From Flavobacteriaceae bacterium (GTDB taxonomy: Bacteria > Bacteroidota > Bacteroidia > Flavobacteriales > Flavobacteriaceae), in the NCBI GenBank assembly GCA_947459635.1, contig CANHEA010000021.1, forward strand, positions 1 to 35,363: a stretch of 35,363 bases of DNA. Reading direction: 5' to 3'. Shown one piece after another: positions 15,871-24,635 of this stretch. The notes beneath the pieces were generated by a model. The model did not search any database. It worked only from the letters and a program-made list of their open reading frames with translations, and was not told the DNA's origin. Position 1 is the first letter of the stretch. Every line of letters begins with the position of its first letter. The translations under genes were made by a program, and so were the position numbers.

Positions 15871-18285
15871 ATGCCAAAGACAGACCAACAACTAAAGAGC
15901 AATGATTGCGGTATTAGTGCAATCAAGACCGTCTTCAATATTTTCGAGAAGAATATCTCTCGGAAATATATTGAGGAAAACATCCCGCTAGATCAAAAAG
16001 GATCTCGACTTTCTGACTTAAAAACTTTTTTCGACACCAACGGATTTGAAGCGGATTTCAAACTGCTTGACATCAATTACATTGAAGGCAATGAATCTAG
16101 AATCAAAGATTTGTTTCCGTTTGTTTTGCCTGTCAAACACAAGAACGGCTCTCGTTACCTCATTCTAAATGAGCTTAAGGGAAAGAAGTTCAAAGTGTAT
16201 GATCCTAGCAAAGGAAGTCAATATTACTTGACGTTGCCAGAAATCAAAAACAAAGCGATTAGCAATAAAACCGATTGGGATTTTGCGGAAACAGAAGATA
16301 AAATCGTTGCTATTTGTTCAGAAGATTTGCAAGAATACAAAATCAATGTTACTGACGTAATCAATGAGAACGGCCATGCCAACGCATTTAATAAACTAAC
16401 CTACTTTAGATATCTAAAAGAAAATTTTGGGTTTAAGAATGCTGATGCAGAGAAAAGTTTCTTATTGGACTTGCTGAAAAACCAGGAAATTTCTAGTATT
16501 CCGAATAATTTCAAAACCTTAGAATTAGAAAAAGGAAAAATCAAGAATAAAGCACCGCTGATTCTTGTCGTTAAATCGAATGAAGTAAAAGAAGCCACAG
16601 TTTCCTACCCAGAAGAAGAAAAAGGAAGTCTCTACTGGCAGCTTTTCAAACAATTAGGCGACTACAAACAACTTTGGTACATCTATATTTTTGCTGCTTT
16701 ATTCTCGGCAACAACGGCGCAAATCGCTGTATTTACCAATCAGATTCTGATCGATAACGTTTTACCGACATACAATCTCAATACTTTGATTTTGTTTGCT
16801 GTTGGACTGGGAATTTATAAAGTATTCGATTTGTTTACGACCTTGTACAAGAATTACGTAAGTATGCACTTGGGTAACGCGCTGGATCGCTACTTTCTAT
16901 TTTCCTTTGATGAAAAAATCAATTCTTCGTCGCTAGCGTACATTCACTCTTATAAAAAAGGAGATTTGATGGAACGTGTTAGCGATTCGATGAAATTGAA
17001 AACTTTTTTCATGAAGTTTTTTACTGGAATTTTAGTTGACATCAGTGTTTCTATCTACTCTCTATTTATCTTATTCTTTATAGATAAAACTTTGACGTTG
17101 ATCGTACTTGCAGTTATGATTCTATTCGTGTTTTGGTTTAAGTTTATCACACCTTATTTGAAACAAAACGAACGACTACGTTATATCAGAAAAGCCGATT
17201 TCATTTCTAAAATGATGGAAAAAGTGGAAGGAATTCAGGTCATCAAGAGTTTCAAAATTGAACGCTTTCACTCGAACAAAATCTACTCAAGCATCAATGA
17301 TTACTTAAGAATCCAATTGCGAAACGGTTATGTGGATATTGTAAATAAGATTGTTGTTGCCTTAATTATCATATTTTCATCGGTTTTGATTATGGTGTTT
17401 TTGACCATGTCGGCGATAGAAACTCAGATTATAACTTTAGGACAAATTGTAACATTCATTGCCTTATCCTCTAAGATATTCTCCTCACTAAAAGGAATTC
17501 TTGACGACAACATGACGCTACAAGAAAATGAAGTAATTCTAAAAAGATATTTAGACTTTGATGAAGACACCAAAGTAAGAGCCAACAAAGGCATTAAAGA
17601 TTTTACGATTGATAAGATTGAATTTCAAGGAATTAATTATGGTTATATGCCGAATGAATTAGTTTTGAAAGACATTAACTTAAAAATCAAAAAAGGGGAG
17701 AAAATTAAAATTGAAGGGCAAAATGGATCTGGGAAATCCACCTTCAGCAAAATTCTAACAACGCTTTATCATCCGGATTCGGGTTCTGTATTGGTAAACA
17801 ATAAGGACAAAAAATTCTATGATGAAGAAAAAATGAGAGAAAAAATCTTGTTGGTGACCAACGAAGACATCTTATTCAACGACAGTATTTACAACAATAT
17901 TGCGTTAGGAAAAGACATCAGTATCTCAGACATTTTAGACAAGGCGAAAGACATCAACTTCTATGATTTTATCGCTTCTAAAGAAGATGGATTGGATTTT
18001 ATCATTAATGAAAATGGAAAAAATCTATCGACCGGACAACGTAAGAAGATTCTTTTACTTCGCGCCTTATTCGCAGTGACAGAGATTATCATTCTAGATG
18101 AAGTATTATCTGGGATGGATGTCGAATCTAGAAGTAAAGTCGAATCTCTTATCGACAACGACAATGATAAAACGTATATTATCATTTCGCATGAACCTAT
18201 AAAAAACATTAACTTCACGAAAAAATATAAAATAACTAATGGAGAACTCTACATTTTACAACACGAGGTCGATCAATTTTATTAA
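15871..18285 (+). CDS. C39-like peptidase/ABC exporter of a type I secretion system, protease His replaced by Arg
   Basis: The upstream in-frame TTG (15847) is less likely than the ATG at 15871 (MPKTDQQLKSNDCG), giving 804 residues. Residues 1-135 form a C39-like domain with the oxyanion Gln7, nucleophile Cys13 in SNDCG and Asp111 in VYDPSKG. The position expected to be catalytic His (HFVVL in active enzymes) reads Arg95 in GSRYLIL. An unusually long linker (about 136-245) precedes the membrane domain (about 250-540). The ATPase is intact: GQNGSGKST (Lys622), LSTGQ (719-723), LDE (Asp743, Glu744) and His774. It should energise export through the HlyD and TolC partners downstream. Leader cleavage may be lost. 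Confidence 0.9.
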   Translation: MPKTDQQLKSNDCGISAIKTVFNIFEKNISRKYIEENIPLDQKGSRLSDLKTFFDTNGFEADFKLLDINYIEGNESRIKDLFPFVLPVKHKNGSRYLILNELKGKKFKVYDPSKGSQYYLTLPEIKNKAISNKTDWDFAETEDKIVAICSEDLQEYKINVTDVINENGHANAFNKLTYFRYLKENFGFKNADAEKSFLLDLLKNQEISSIPNNFKTLELEKGKIKNKAPLILVVKSNEVKEATVSYPEEEKGSLYWQLFKQLGDYKQLWYIYIFAALFSATTAQIAVFTNQILIDNVLPTYNLNTLILFAVGLGIYKVFDLFTTLYKNYVSMHLGNALDRYFLFSFDEKINSSSLAYIHSYKKGDLMERVSDSMKLKTFFMKFFTGILVDISVSIYSLFILFFIDKTLTLIVLAVMILFVFWFKFITPYLKQNERLRYIRKADFISKMMEKVEGIQVIKSFKIERFHSNKIYSSINDYLRIQLRNGYVDIVNKIVVALIIIFSSVLIMVFLTMSAIETQIITLGQIVTFIALSSKIFSSLKGILDDNMTLQENEVILKRYLDFDEDTKVRANKGIKDFTIDKIEFQGINYGYMPNELVLKDINLKIKKGEKIKIEGQNGSGKSTFSKILTTLYHPDSGSVLVNNKDKKFYDEEKMREKILLVTNEDILFNDSIYNNIALGKDISISDILDKAKDINFYDFIASKEDGLDFIINENGKNLSTGQRKKILLLRALFAVTEIIILDEVLSGMDVESRSKVESLIDNDNDKTYIIISHEPIKNINFTKKYKITNGELYILQHEVDQFY

Positions 18286-19468
18286 GATCCTCAATAAAAT
18301 TCTAGTTGCTTTTTTAATTGTTGTTTTAGTATTGATTTTTGCCTTGAGGTTAAATGACACCGTTAGTTTCAAGGAAGGTCAAATTTATTCCGATACTCCA
18401 CAATTAAAAATCAATGCGCCCAACGAAGTCAAAGTTCTAAAAGTCGCTGTAAAAGAAGGTCAAGAAGTCAAAAAAGGAGACACGCTTTTTGTACTTGAAA
18501 ACAAAAAAACGCAGTCTGACTATGATGTCTTAAATACAGATTTGGCTTCGAAGGAACGTAAAATTGGTATCATCAAGAATTTGATTGCTAACACAGCAGA
18601 TCGAAAAAATTCATTGATTCAATTGTTGCGAATTCAATCGGGGATTTACAAAACAGATCGTAAGAAAACAGCTTTAGAAATAGCAGCTTTGAACAATAAA
18701 CTGAATTTGTCTTCACAACAAAGTTCAATTTTGAATGACAAATTCAAGACCGATTCCCTGCTGTATGCCAAAGGAGCAATTTCTCGCTACGAAATGACCG
18801 ACACCAAAAACAAGAATTTGGATGATAGAAAGTCGCAAGTAGAAGGTAAAACTTCTTATGGTGCCAAAAGCTACGATTTTGAAAACTTGTATAACAATTA
18901 CAAAAGATCTAAAAACGACTTGCAACGCACCATCATTGATGTCGATAATGAATTGCAAAATTATCAGCGCGACTTGTTGGAATTGGAAACTCAAATCAAA
19001 GACGGAAAATACAATTTGAATTATATAGCCGATGAACTTCAGAAAATGGTGATTTTGAGTACTATTGATGGAACCATTTCGAACTTATTTAATGCCAAGC
19101 AAAATATTGAAATTCTCAGCAAAGGCGAACTGTTAACGATTATCGCACCAAAGAAAGAGAAGTTTTATGCCAAAGTAATTTTGGATGAAAAAGACTTGGC
19201 CTATATCAAAAATGGTCAAGAGATTAATCTCAAACTAGACGCATACAATTACTACCGATATGGTGCCATCAAAGGAAAAATAACGTATGTTTCTCCATCC
19301 GATGTTGACAAAACTTTTTACTGTTTGGCGGTTATTAAGAAATATAATCCGAACATTAACCTAAAAGCTGGTTACAAATTAAAAGGCGAAGTGATTATCG
19401 AGAGAATGCAGCTATATCAATATATTATTAAGAAACTTTTTAATAAAATCGACAATAACGTCAACTAG
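18239..19468 (+). CDS. HlyD-family periplasmic adaptor of the type I secretion system
   Basis: The 409-residue protein has a membrane helix at about residues 17-42 (the NKILVAFLIVVLVLIFALRL segment). A biotinyl-lipoyl-like half motif follows (LKVAVKEGQEVKKGDTLFVL). A long coiled-coil hairpin spans about residues 95-290 and a beta-barrel region follows (KEKFYAKVILDEKDLAYIKNGQ). Such adaptors link an inner-membrane ABC exporter to a TolC channel. The only good ATG (18239) lies inside the exporter gene, so the two overlap by 47 bp; no later Met precedes the membrane helix. The TolC-like gene follows after 6 bp. Confidence 0.92.
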   Translation: MENSTFYNTRSINFIKILNKILVAFLIVVLVLIFALRLNDTVSFKEGQIYSDTPQLKINAPNEVKVLKVAVKEGQEVKKGDTLFVLENKKTQSDYDVLNTDLASKERKIGIIKNLIANTADRKNSLIQLLRIQSGIYKTDRKKTALEIAALNNKLNLSSQQSSILNDKFKTDSLLYAKGAISRYEMTDTKNKNLDDRKSQVEGKTSYGAKSYDFENLYNNYKRSKNDLQRTIIDVDNELQNYQRDLLELETQIKDGKYNLNYIADELQKMVILSTIDGTISNLFNAKQNIEILSKGELLTIIAPKKEKFYAKVILDEKDLAYIKNGQEINLKLDAYNYYRYGAIKGKITYVSPSDVDKTFYCLAVIKKYNPNINLKAGYKLKGEVIIERMQLYQYIIKKLFNKIDNNVN

Positions 19469-19474
19469 ATTCGT

Positions 19475-20788
19475 ATGAAAAGAATACTGTTTATTGTACT
19501 TTTTATCTTTTCGAAGGCAGCTTTTGGACAGGAAGTTTTGTCCTATAAAGACTGTTTGGATTTGGCTTTCAAAAATAATCTCGATTTAAAAAGTGCTCAA
19601 AATAGCGAGAAAATCGCCAAGTACCAATACACGGCCAGTTATGGTAAATTGCTACCTAATTTTTTTGGCTCGATCGATAACAAAAACTCTTGGGGAAGAG
19701 AGGTGGATCCTAATTCAAATTTGTTTGTCAACACAGACATCAAGAACTATCAAGGTTATTTAAACGCAACTTACAATTTGTTTGCGGGCTTTTCAGCTTT
19801 GAATTCGATTCGATTAAACAAGCAGGAGGTAAAAATTAACGCAGAGAATATTCAGAGAGTTCAAAATTCAATCGCAATTGATTTGGCAGAGAAATTCATT
19901 ACGATTTTGTACTTGCAAGAAATTATTGCCGCCAATCAAGAGCAAATAAAATCGAGTGAGAATCAATTGGAATTGGCACTTTTAAAGTTCAACGCAGGAT
20001 CGATTTCCGAAAGTGAGGTTTTCAAAATAAAATCTCAAAAAGCGACCGAAGAATTAAATTTATTAACAAATCAAAATCGCCTAACGGACAATATGGTGAG
20101 CATCAAACAACTGATGAACATGCCGTTAGAAAAGGAAATTGTGCTGATCAAGCCCATCATGAAGTTGGATAGCAATATCACCTTAGATCAAAATCCATAT
20201 GAAATTATAGACAAAGCAATTCTGATTAACCCGTCTTATAAGATTAGCCTTCTGAAAGAGAAAAAAGCCAGAGCAGCCCTGGCAATTGCTCGTGCCTCGA
20301 AATATCCTATACTTTCAATGAGAGCACAATACGGTGCTAATTATACCAATACAGATAATGTTTATGATTTTAATGATCAGTTGAAGAATAATGAAGTGAA
20401 CATTTTGAGATTGAGTTTGGTCGTTCCTATTTTTAGTCAAATGGACAACTATTCTAAATCTAAAACGAGTAAAATGTTGTACAAACAGACGAAAGTCGAC
20501 ACGCAAATTACCAAAAATGACCTTTCAAAAGAAGTTATGAAAGCCATTACAGACACCAAAACTTCAATGAAGAAAGCTGAAGCTAGCGCTATTGCATTTG
20601 AATTTTCAGAAAAGAGCTTTCAAGCAGATGCTTTAAAATTTGAATTGGGGAAAATAAACATTAATGAATTAAACGTAACCAAAGCGACTTACATCAATTC
20701 ACAAGCGCAACTCATTCAGTCGAAATATGAGTTATTGTACAATAATGCACTGATCAAATTCTACTTGGGAGAAGAATTTTCTCTTTAG
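19475..20788 (+). CDS. TolC-family outer-membrane efflux protein
   Basis: The 437-residue protein has a signal peptide (about residues 1-18, ending AAFG before QEVLSYKD). The opening LSYKDCLDLAFKNNLDLKSA is the usual TolC-family start. Two rounds of long amphipathic helices follow, with strand segments such as GYLNATYNLFAGFSALNSI. It should form the outer-membrane channel for the ABC/HlyD pair, giving a complete exporter. Its stop codon overlaps that of the convergent birA by 4 bp (20785-20788), leaving no room for a separate terminator. Confidence 0.93.
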   Translation: MKRILFIVLFIFSKAAFGQEVLSYKDCLDLAFKNNLDLKSAQNSEKIAKYQYTASYGKLLPNFFGSIDNKNSWGREVDPNSNLFVNTDIKNYQGYLNATYNLFAGFSALNSIRLNKQEVKINAENIQRVQNSIAIDLAEKFITILYLQEIIAANQEQIKSSENQLELALLKFNAGSISESEVFKIKSQKATEELNLLTNQNRLTDNMVSIKQLMNMPLEKEIVLIKPIMKLDSNITLDQNPYEIIDKAILINPSYKISLLKEKKARAALAIARASKYPILSMRAQYGANYTNTDNVYDFNDQLKNNEVNILRLSLVVPIFSQMDNYSKSKTSKMLYKQTKVDTQITKNDLSKEVMKAITDTKTSMKKAEASAIAFEFSEKSFQADALKFELGKININELNVTKATYINSQAQLIQSKYELLYNNALIKFYLGEEFSL

Positions 20789-21513
20789 AAAATCATCCTC
20801 ACTTCTTTGATGTCAAAATCGAGCAGTGTTCCTTTGTCATTTTCAAGTACTAGTCGACCTGCAGACGTAATTCCTACAATTGTCCCATTGAAAAAGGAAC
20901 TGTCTGAGGCTTGAAAAACCATCATTTCACCTTTCTTAAAAAGTAAATTTGTGTAGGTTTTTTGCAATTGTGCAGCGTTTCGTGACCAAGATTTGATATG
21001 ATCTTGAATAGCATTTACAATTTTCTCTAGTACAAGCTCTTTGTCGAAAGTAGATTTTGCAATAACAGCCAAAGAAGAAGCTTGAGGCAGATTTTCAAAT
21101 TCTATTTGATTGACATTAATTCCAATACCAACTATAGATTCTACTGTATTGTCACTTTTGAAACTATTCTCAATCAAAATGCCTCCGATTTTCTTGTCAT
21201 CTGACATAATGTCGTTTGGCCATTTGATAGACAGTTTGGGAATATCCAAAGAATCTAAAGCTTGGAGTACTGCTAGCGACACAACGATATTAAGATCAAA
21301 CATAGCGGTGCCAGTCGTGGTAAAATCACGCACTAACATACTTATTATTAAATTCTTGCCTTTTTCAGACGCCCAAGTAGAACCTCTTTGTCCTTTTCCA
21401 TTTGTTTGATGTTCTGCTGTAACTACGGTATAATTTTCGATGAACATTGTACGAACTAAATCTTTCAAGTAGTCATTTGTAGAGTCTATGGCATCGAGTT
21501 TGACTAGGTTCAT
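20785..21513 (-). CDS. birA: Biotin--[acetyl-CoA-carboxylase] ligase (class I, no DNA-binding domain)
   Basis: Starting at Met 21513 (MNLVKLDAIDSTNDYLKDLV) the protein has 242 residues. The adenylation motif GKGQRGSTWASEKGKNLI and the KWPNDIM motif identify a biotin protein ligase, which makes biotinyl-AMP and transfers biotin to the carrier lysine of acetyl-CoA carboxylase. There is no N-terminal helix-turn-helix, so unlike E. coli BirA it should not act as a repressor. The frame extends upstream by 25 residues, but that stretch overlaps the promoter region shared with rsfS. Confidence 0.95.
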   Translation of the reverse strand: MNLVKLDAIDSTNDYLKDLVRTMFIENYTVVTAEHQTNGKGQRGSTWASEKGKNLIISMLVRDFTTTGTAMFDLNIVVSLAVLQALDSLDIPKLSIKWPNDIMSDDKKIGGILIENSFKSDNTVESIVGIGINVNQIEFENLPQASSLAVIAKSTFDKELVLEKIVNAIQDHIKSWSRNAAQLQKTYTNLLFKKGEMMVFQASDSSFFNGTIVGITSAGRLVLENDKGTLLDFDIKEVRMIF

Positions 21514-21555
21514 TTGAAATAAAGGAATAACAGAATTTAATCTTATGTTAAGGTT

Positions 21556-21563
21556 CAAAAATA
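21556..21563 (-). promoter_or_regulatory. -7 promoter element for birA
   Basis: The minus strand reads TATTTTTG, an exact TAnnTTTG match, with TTG at 21588-21586 exactly 22 bp upstream as a plausible -33 element. It lies 42 bp before the birA ATG. The -33 TTG overlaps the opposite promoter of rsfS. Confidence 0.55.
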
Positions 21564-21577
21564 ATGACAAAAAATGA

Positions 21578-21585
21578 TAACTTTG
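21578..21585 (+). promoter_or_regulatory. -7 promoter element for rsfS-ftsH
   Basis: TAACTTTG matches TAnnTTTG exactly and lies 21 bp before the rsfS ATG. No clear TTG at the -33 position was found. It is back-to-back with the birA promoter, only 14 bp away. Confidence 0.5.
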
Positions 21586-21606
21586 CAAACATATACAAAA
21601 TAATAA

Positions 21607-21978
21607 ATGACGAAAAAAGCGATTAATAATGATGTTCTTTTAGCAAATATCATCAAAGGAATTGAAGAAGTAAAAGGAAATGATATTGACATTTTAGATT
21701 TACGAGAAATAGATAATTCAGCTTGTGACTATTTTATCATCTGCAACGGAAACTCCAACACACAAGTTAACGCTATTGTTAACTCCATTCAAAAAACCGT
21801 TTCAAAAGCAATCAAAGACAAACCCTGGCATGTAGAAGGATCCGATAATGCGGAATGGGTTCTTATGGACTATGTGAATATAGTTGTTCACGTCTTTCAA
21901 AAGCACATCAGAGAATATTATAACATAGAAAGTCTTTGGGGCGATGCCAAAATCACCACTATTGCAAATAAATATTAA
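21607..21978 (+). CDS. rsfS: Ribosome silencing factor RsfS
   Basis: The 123-residue product belongs to the RsfS/Iojap/DUF143 family, which binds ribosomal protein L14 and blocks 50S-30S joining under starvation. Motifs seen: DIDILDLREIDNSACDYFII, ICNGNSNTQVNAI, PWHVEGSDNAEWVLMDYVNI and VVHVFQKHIREYYNIESLW. These match the family from end to end. The gene is 8 bp upstream of ftsH, a pairing I recall as common in Bacteroidetes; cotranscription is inferred from spacing. Confidence 0.96.
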   Translation: MTKKAINNDVLLANIIKGIEEVKGNDIDILDLREIDNSACDYFIICNGNSNTQVNAIVNSIQKTVSKAIKDKPWHVEGSDNAEWVLMDYVNIVVHVFQKHIREYYNIESLWGDAKITTIANKY

Positions 21979-21986
21979 GATAAAAA

Positions 21987-23918
21987 ATGGACAACGATAA
22001 TAAACCCAATCCTAATAAATTAAAAGTAAGTCCATGGCTCATTTATGGTGCCATTGTAGTTGTTTTTCTATTTATTAGTTATGCGACAGGAGGATCAAGT
22101 TTTCAAGAATTAGCGAAAACGTCCTCATCGAAATTCAATACTTTCTTAGACCACGGTGATGTTCAAAAAGTAATTGTCTATAACAAAGCAGAAGCAGAAG
22201 TCTATTTGACACCTGAAGCTTTGAAATTACCTATTCATAAAGCTGTTGCCAAAGACCTACTCAACCGACCAAATACCAAAGGGCCGCACTATGTTTTTGA
22301 TATTGGAAATGACGAAATATTTCAAAAGAAGTTAGAAACTGCCGTGGCAGAAGGCAAATTAAAGGACTATAATTTTATGCCGAAAAGCAATTGGTCTGAA
22401 ATCTTTTTTAGTCTGTTGCCTATTCTAATTATAGTAGGTATTTGGATTTTCATCATGCGACGAATGAGTGGTGGTGCTGGAGGTGGCGGTGGACAAATTT
22501 TCAACATTGGAAAATCTAAGGCAAAATTATTTGATGAAAAAACGGATATCAAAACAACATTCAAAGACGTTGCTGGATTAGAAGGTGCGAAAGAAGAAAT
22601 ACAAGAAATTGTGGAGTTTTTAAAGAATCCGCAAAAATATACTAATCTCGGAGGAAAAATTCCAAAAGGAGCATTACTCGTTGGTCCTCCTGGAACTGGA
22701 AAAACCTTACTAGCAAAAGCAGTAGCTGGAGAAGCTAAGGTTCCCTTTTTCTCTTTGTCTGGTTCTGATTTCGTTGAAATGTTTGTTGGAGTTGGTGCTT
22801 CTCGTGTAAGAGATTTATTCAAGCAAGCAAAAGAGAAATCACCTGCAATTATTTTCATTGATGAAATTGATGCAGTAGGTCGAGCTCGTGGAAAAAGCAA
22901 TTTTTCTGGTGGTAATGATGAACGAGAAAATACGCTGAATCAGTTGCTTACAGAAATGGATGGTTTTGGAACTAATTCAAATGTAATTGTTTTGGCAGCA
23001 ACCAATAGAGCTGATGTTTTAGATAAAGCACTAATGCGTGCTGGCCGATTCGACAGACAAATATTTGTTGATTTGCCAGATATTCGTGAAAGAAAAGAAA
23101 TTTTTGAAGTGCATTTAGCACCATTAAAAAAAGTCGAAAATTTAGATACCGACTTTTTAGCAAAACAAACCCCGGGATTTTCTGGAGCCGATATTGCCAA
23201 TGTATGTAATGAAGCTGCATTGATTGCTGCTAGAAATAATAAAACCGCTGTAGACAAACAAGATTTCTTAGATGCTGTTGACCGAATCGTCGGTGGATTG
23301 GAGAAGAAAAACAAAATTGTCACACCAGACGAGAAAAAAGCGATTGCTATTCACGAAGCTGGGCATGCCACCGTAAGTTGGATGTTAGAACATGCTGCTC
23401 CATTAGTAAAAGTAACCATAGTACCACGTGGACAAAGTTTGGGAGCGGCTTGGTATTTGCCAGAAGAACGATTGATTGTCCGACCAGATCAAATGTTAGA
23501 CGAAATGTGCGCAACGATGGGTGGTCGAGCTGCAGAAAAAGTAACATTCAACAGAATTTCTACTGGAGCTTTAAGTGATTTGGAAAAAGTAACCAAGCAA
23601 GCTCGCGCAATGGTAACTGTTTACGGACTTAACGATAAGATTGGAAATGTGACTTACTATGATTCTTCTGGACAAAGCGAGTACAATTTTTCAAAACCTT
23701 ATTCTGAAGACACTGCAATGGTCATTGATAAGGAAATCTCTTCACTGATTGAAAGTCAATACCAAAGAGCCATAGAAATCCTCGAAGAAAACAAGGATAA
23801 ATTAAACCAACTTGCTGATATTCTGATAGAAAAGGAAGTGATATTTAAAGACGATTTAGAAGCTATTTTTGGGAAGAGAAAATTCGATTCCAATTTACAA
23901 GAGGAAACGGATTTATAA
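21987..23918 (+). CDS. ftsH: ATP-dependent zinc metalloprotease FtsH
   Basis: This 643-residue membrane AAA+ protease degrades misfolded and regulatory membrane proteins. Helices at about residues 14-34 and 137-157 flank an extracytoplasmic segment, followed by a Gly-rich linker. The AAA+ module has Walker A GPPGTGKT (233-240), [12 protein letters not shown] and an intact second region of homology ([20 protein letters not shown]). The protease site is HEAGH (His456, Glu457, His460), with a downstream acidic ligand likely in [13 protein letters not shown]. Length and order are standard. An AT-rich hairpin terminator follows. Confidence 0.98.
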   Translation: MDNDNKPNPNKLKVSPWLIYGAIVVVFLFISYATGGSSFQELAKTSSSKFNTFLDHGDVQKVIVYNKAEAEVYLTPEALKLPIHKAVAKDLLNRPNTKGPHYVFDIGNDEIFQKKLETAVAEGKLKDYNFMPKSNWSEIFFSLLPILIIVGIWIFIMRRMSGGAGGGGGQIFNIGKSKAKLFDEKTDIKTTFKDVAGLEGAKEEIQEIVEFLKNPQKYTNLGGKIPKGALLVGPPGTGKTLLAKAVAGEAKVPFFSLSGSDFVEMFVGVGASRVRDLFKQAKEKSPAIIFIDEIDAVGRARGKSNFSGGNDERENTLNQLLTEMDGFGTNSNVIVLAATNRADVLDKALMRAGRFDRQIFVDLPDIRERKEIFEVHLAPLKKVENLDTDFLAKQTPGFSGADIANVCNEAALIAARNNKTAVDKQDFLDAVDRIVGGLEKKNKIVTPDEKKAIAIHEAGHATVSWMLEHAAPLVKVTIVPRGQSLGAAWYLPEERLIVRPDQMLDEMCATMGGRAAEKVTFNRISTGALSDLEKVTKQARAMVTVYGLNDKIGNVTYYDSSGQSEYNFSKPYSEDTAMVIDKEISSLIESQYQRAIEILEENKDKLNQLADILIEKEVIFKDDLEAIFGKRKFDSNLQEETDL

Positions 23919-23943
23919 ATCAACTTAAAAGTGATATTTTTTT

Positions 23944-23983
23944 AAAAATCTTAATTCAAAATTACATTTGAATTAAGATTTTT
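23944..23983 (+). terminator. AT-rich hairpin terminator after ftsH
   Basis: AAAAATCTTAATTCAAA (23944-23960) pairs perfectly over 17 bp with TTTGAATTAAGATTTTT (23967-23983) around the loop ATTACA, and Ts continue to 23985. The stem contains only two G/C pairs. It is 25 bp after the ftsH stop and is symmetrical, so it could act in both directions. Confidence 0.8.
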
Positions 23984-23984
23984 T

Positions 23985-23992
23985 TATCTTTG
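23985..23992 (+). promoter_or_regulatory. -7 promoter element for the LUD-cdsA operon
   Basis: TATCTTTG fits TAnnTTTG exactly, immediately downstream of the ftsH terminator and 39 bp before the LUD start codon. The nearest upstream TTG (23968-23970) is inside the terminator with a 14-bp spacer, shorter than usual, so the -33 element is uncertain. Confidence 0.5.
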
Positions 23993-24031
23993 GATGTTTT
24001 CCTAAATATAATACTAACGAGTACCTACTAT

Positions 24032-24634
24032 ATGAGTCTTTTTAGAAAATTTTTCGGTTCTGGAAATGATTCTTCAGAAGAAGAAAAGCACAGCGAATTC
24101 AACGCGCAGCAAGCACATTTATCAGCACCGGCAGATGAAAAATTTACATTCAATTTTAAGAAAAATGGAGGTAAATTTCTTTATTGTGAAGACTTGACAG
24201 AAGTAAAAGACCATTTTGAGCATATTTTAGAAGAGAATGACTGGTTTGAGTCCGAAGCTGTTTGCTTTGAGCCAAAACTCTATTCTATGCTCGATGAAAA
24301 TAAATTAACTTACAAGAATACCGCAAACCCAAAGTTTCTTTTGGCAAGTTGTGAGAACTTAATTGCAGATGAAGGTTCTATCTTGTTCTCATCAAATCAA
24401 ATTAAGCAAAACAAACCAAATGACCTACCTGTAAATATGGTCATATTGGCAACTACAAGTCAGATTTTGGAAAGTAAAAGCGATGGACTTCGTGCCATCA
24501 AAAAGAAATACGACAAAGATTATCCTACCAATATTACTACCATCAAATATTTTGAAAAAGCAAAAGAAGAAGACTTCTTGCAGTACGGTAGCTCCGCTAA
24601 AAATTTGTATTTACTTCTTTTAGAAGACCTCTAA
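24032..24634 (+). CDS. LUD-domain protein (LutC/YkgG-like)
   Basis: An in-frame TTG at 23990 would extend the protein, but it lies on the promoter box; the ATG at 24032 (MSLFRKFFGSGNDSS) gives 200 residues. After a Ser/Glu-rich N-terminus comes a LUD/DUF162-type domain, with FLLASCENLIADEGSILFSS and the C-terminal YFEKAKEEDFLQYGS. LutC relatives take part in lactate utilisation as part of LutABC, but no LutA or LutB is present here. The conserved placement directly before cdsA (1-bp gap) suggests another role. It is probably cytosolic, with no signal peptide. Confidence 0.8.
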   Translation: MSLFRKFFGSGNDSSEEEKHSEFNAQQAHLSAPADEKFTFNFKKNGGKFLYCEDLTEVKDHFEHILEENDWFESEAVCFEPKLYSMLDENKLTYKNTANPKFLLASCENLIADEGSILFSSNQIKQNKPNDLPVNMVILATTSQILESKSDGLRAIKKKYDKDYPTNITTIKYFEKAKEEDFLQYGSSAKNLYLLLLEDL

Positions 24635-24635
24635 G

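Noticed and set aside
22367..22900. 177-codon minus-strand frame inside ftsH
   Set aside because: It is fully antisense to the highly conserved AAA+ domain and shows no domain of its own.
23963..23970. TACATTTG as a second promoter for the LUD operon
   Set aside because: It is formed by the loop and right arm of the ftsH terminator hairpin, so the match is more easily explained by that structure; TATCTTTG downstream is better placed.
23990..24031. TTG start extending the LUD protein
   Set aside because: The TTG lies inside the TATCTTTG promoter box, and the ATG at 24032 gives a natural N-terminus.
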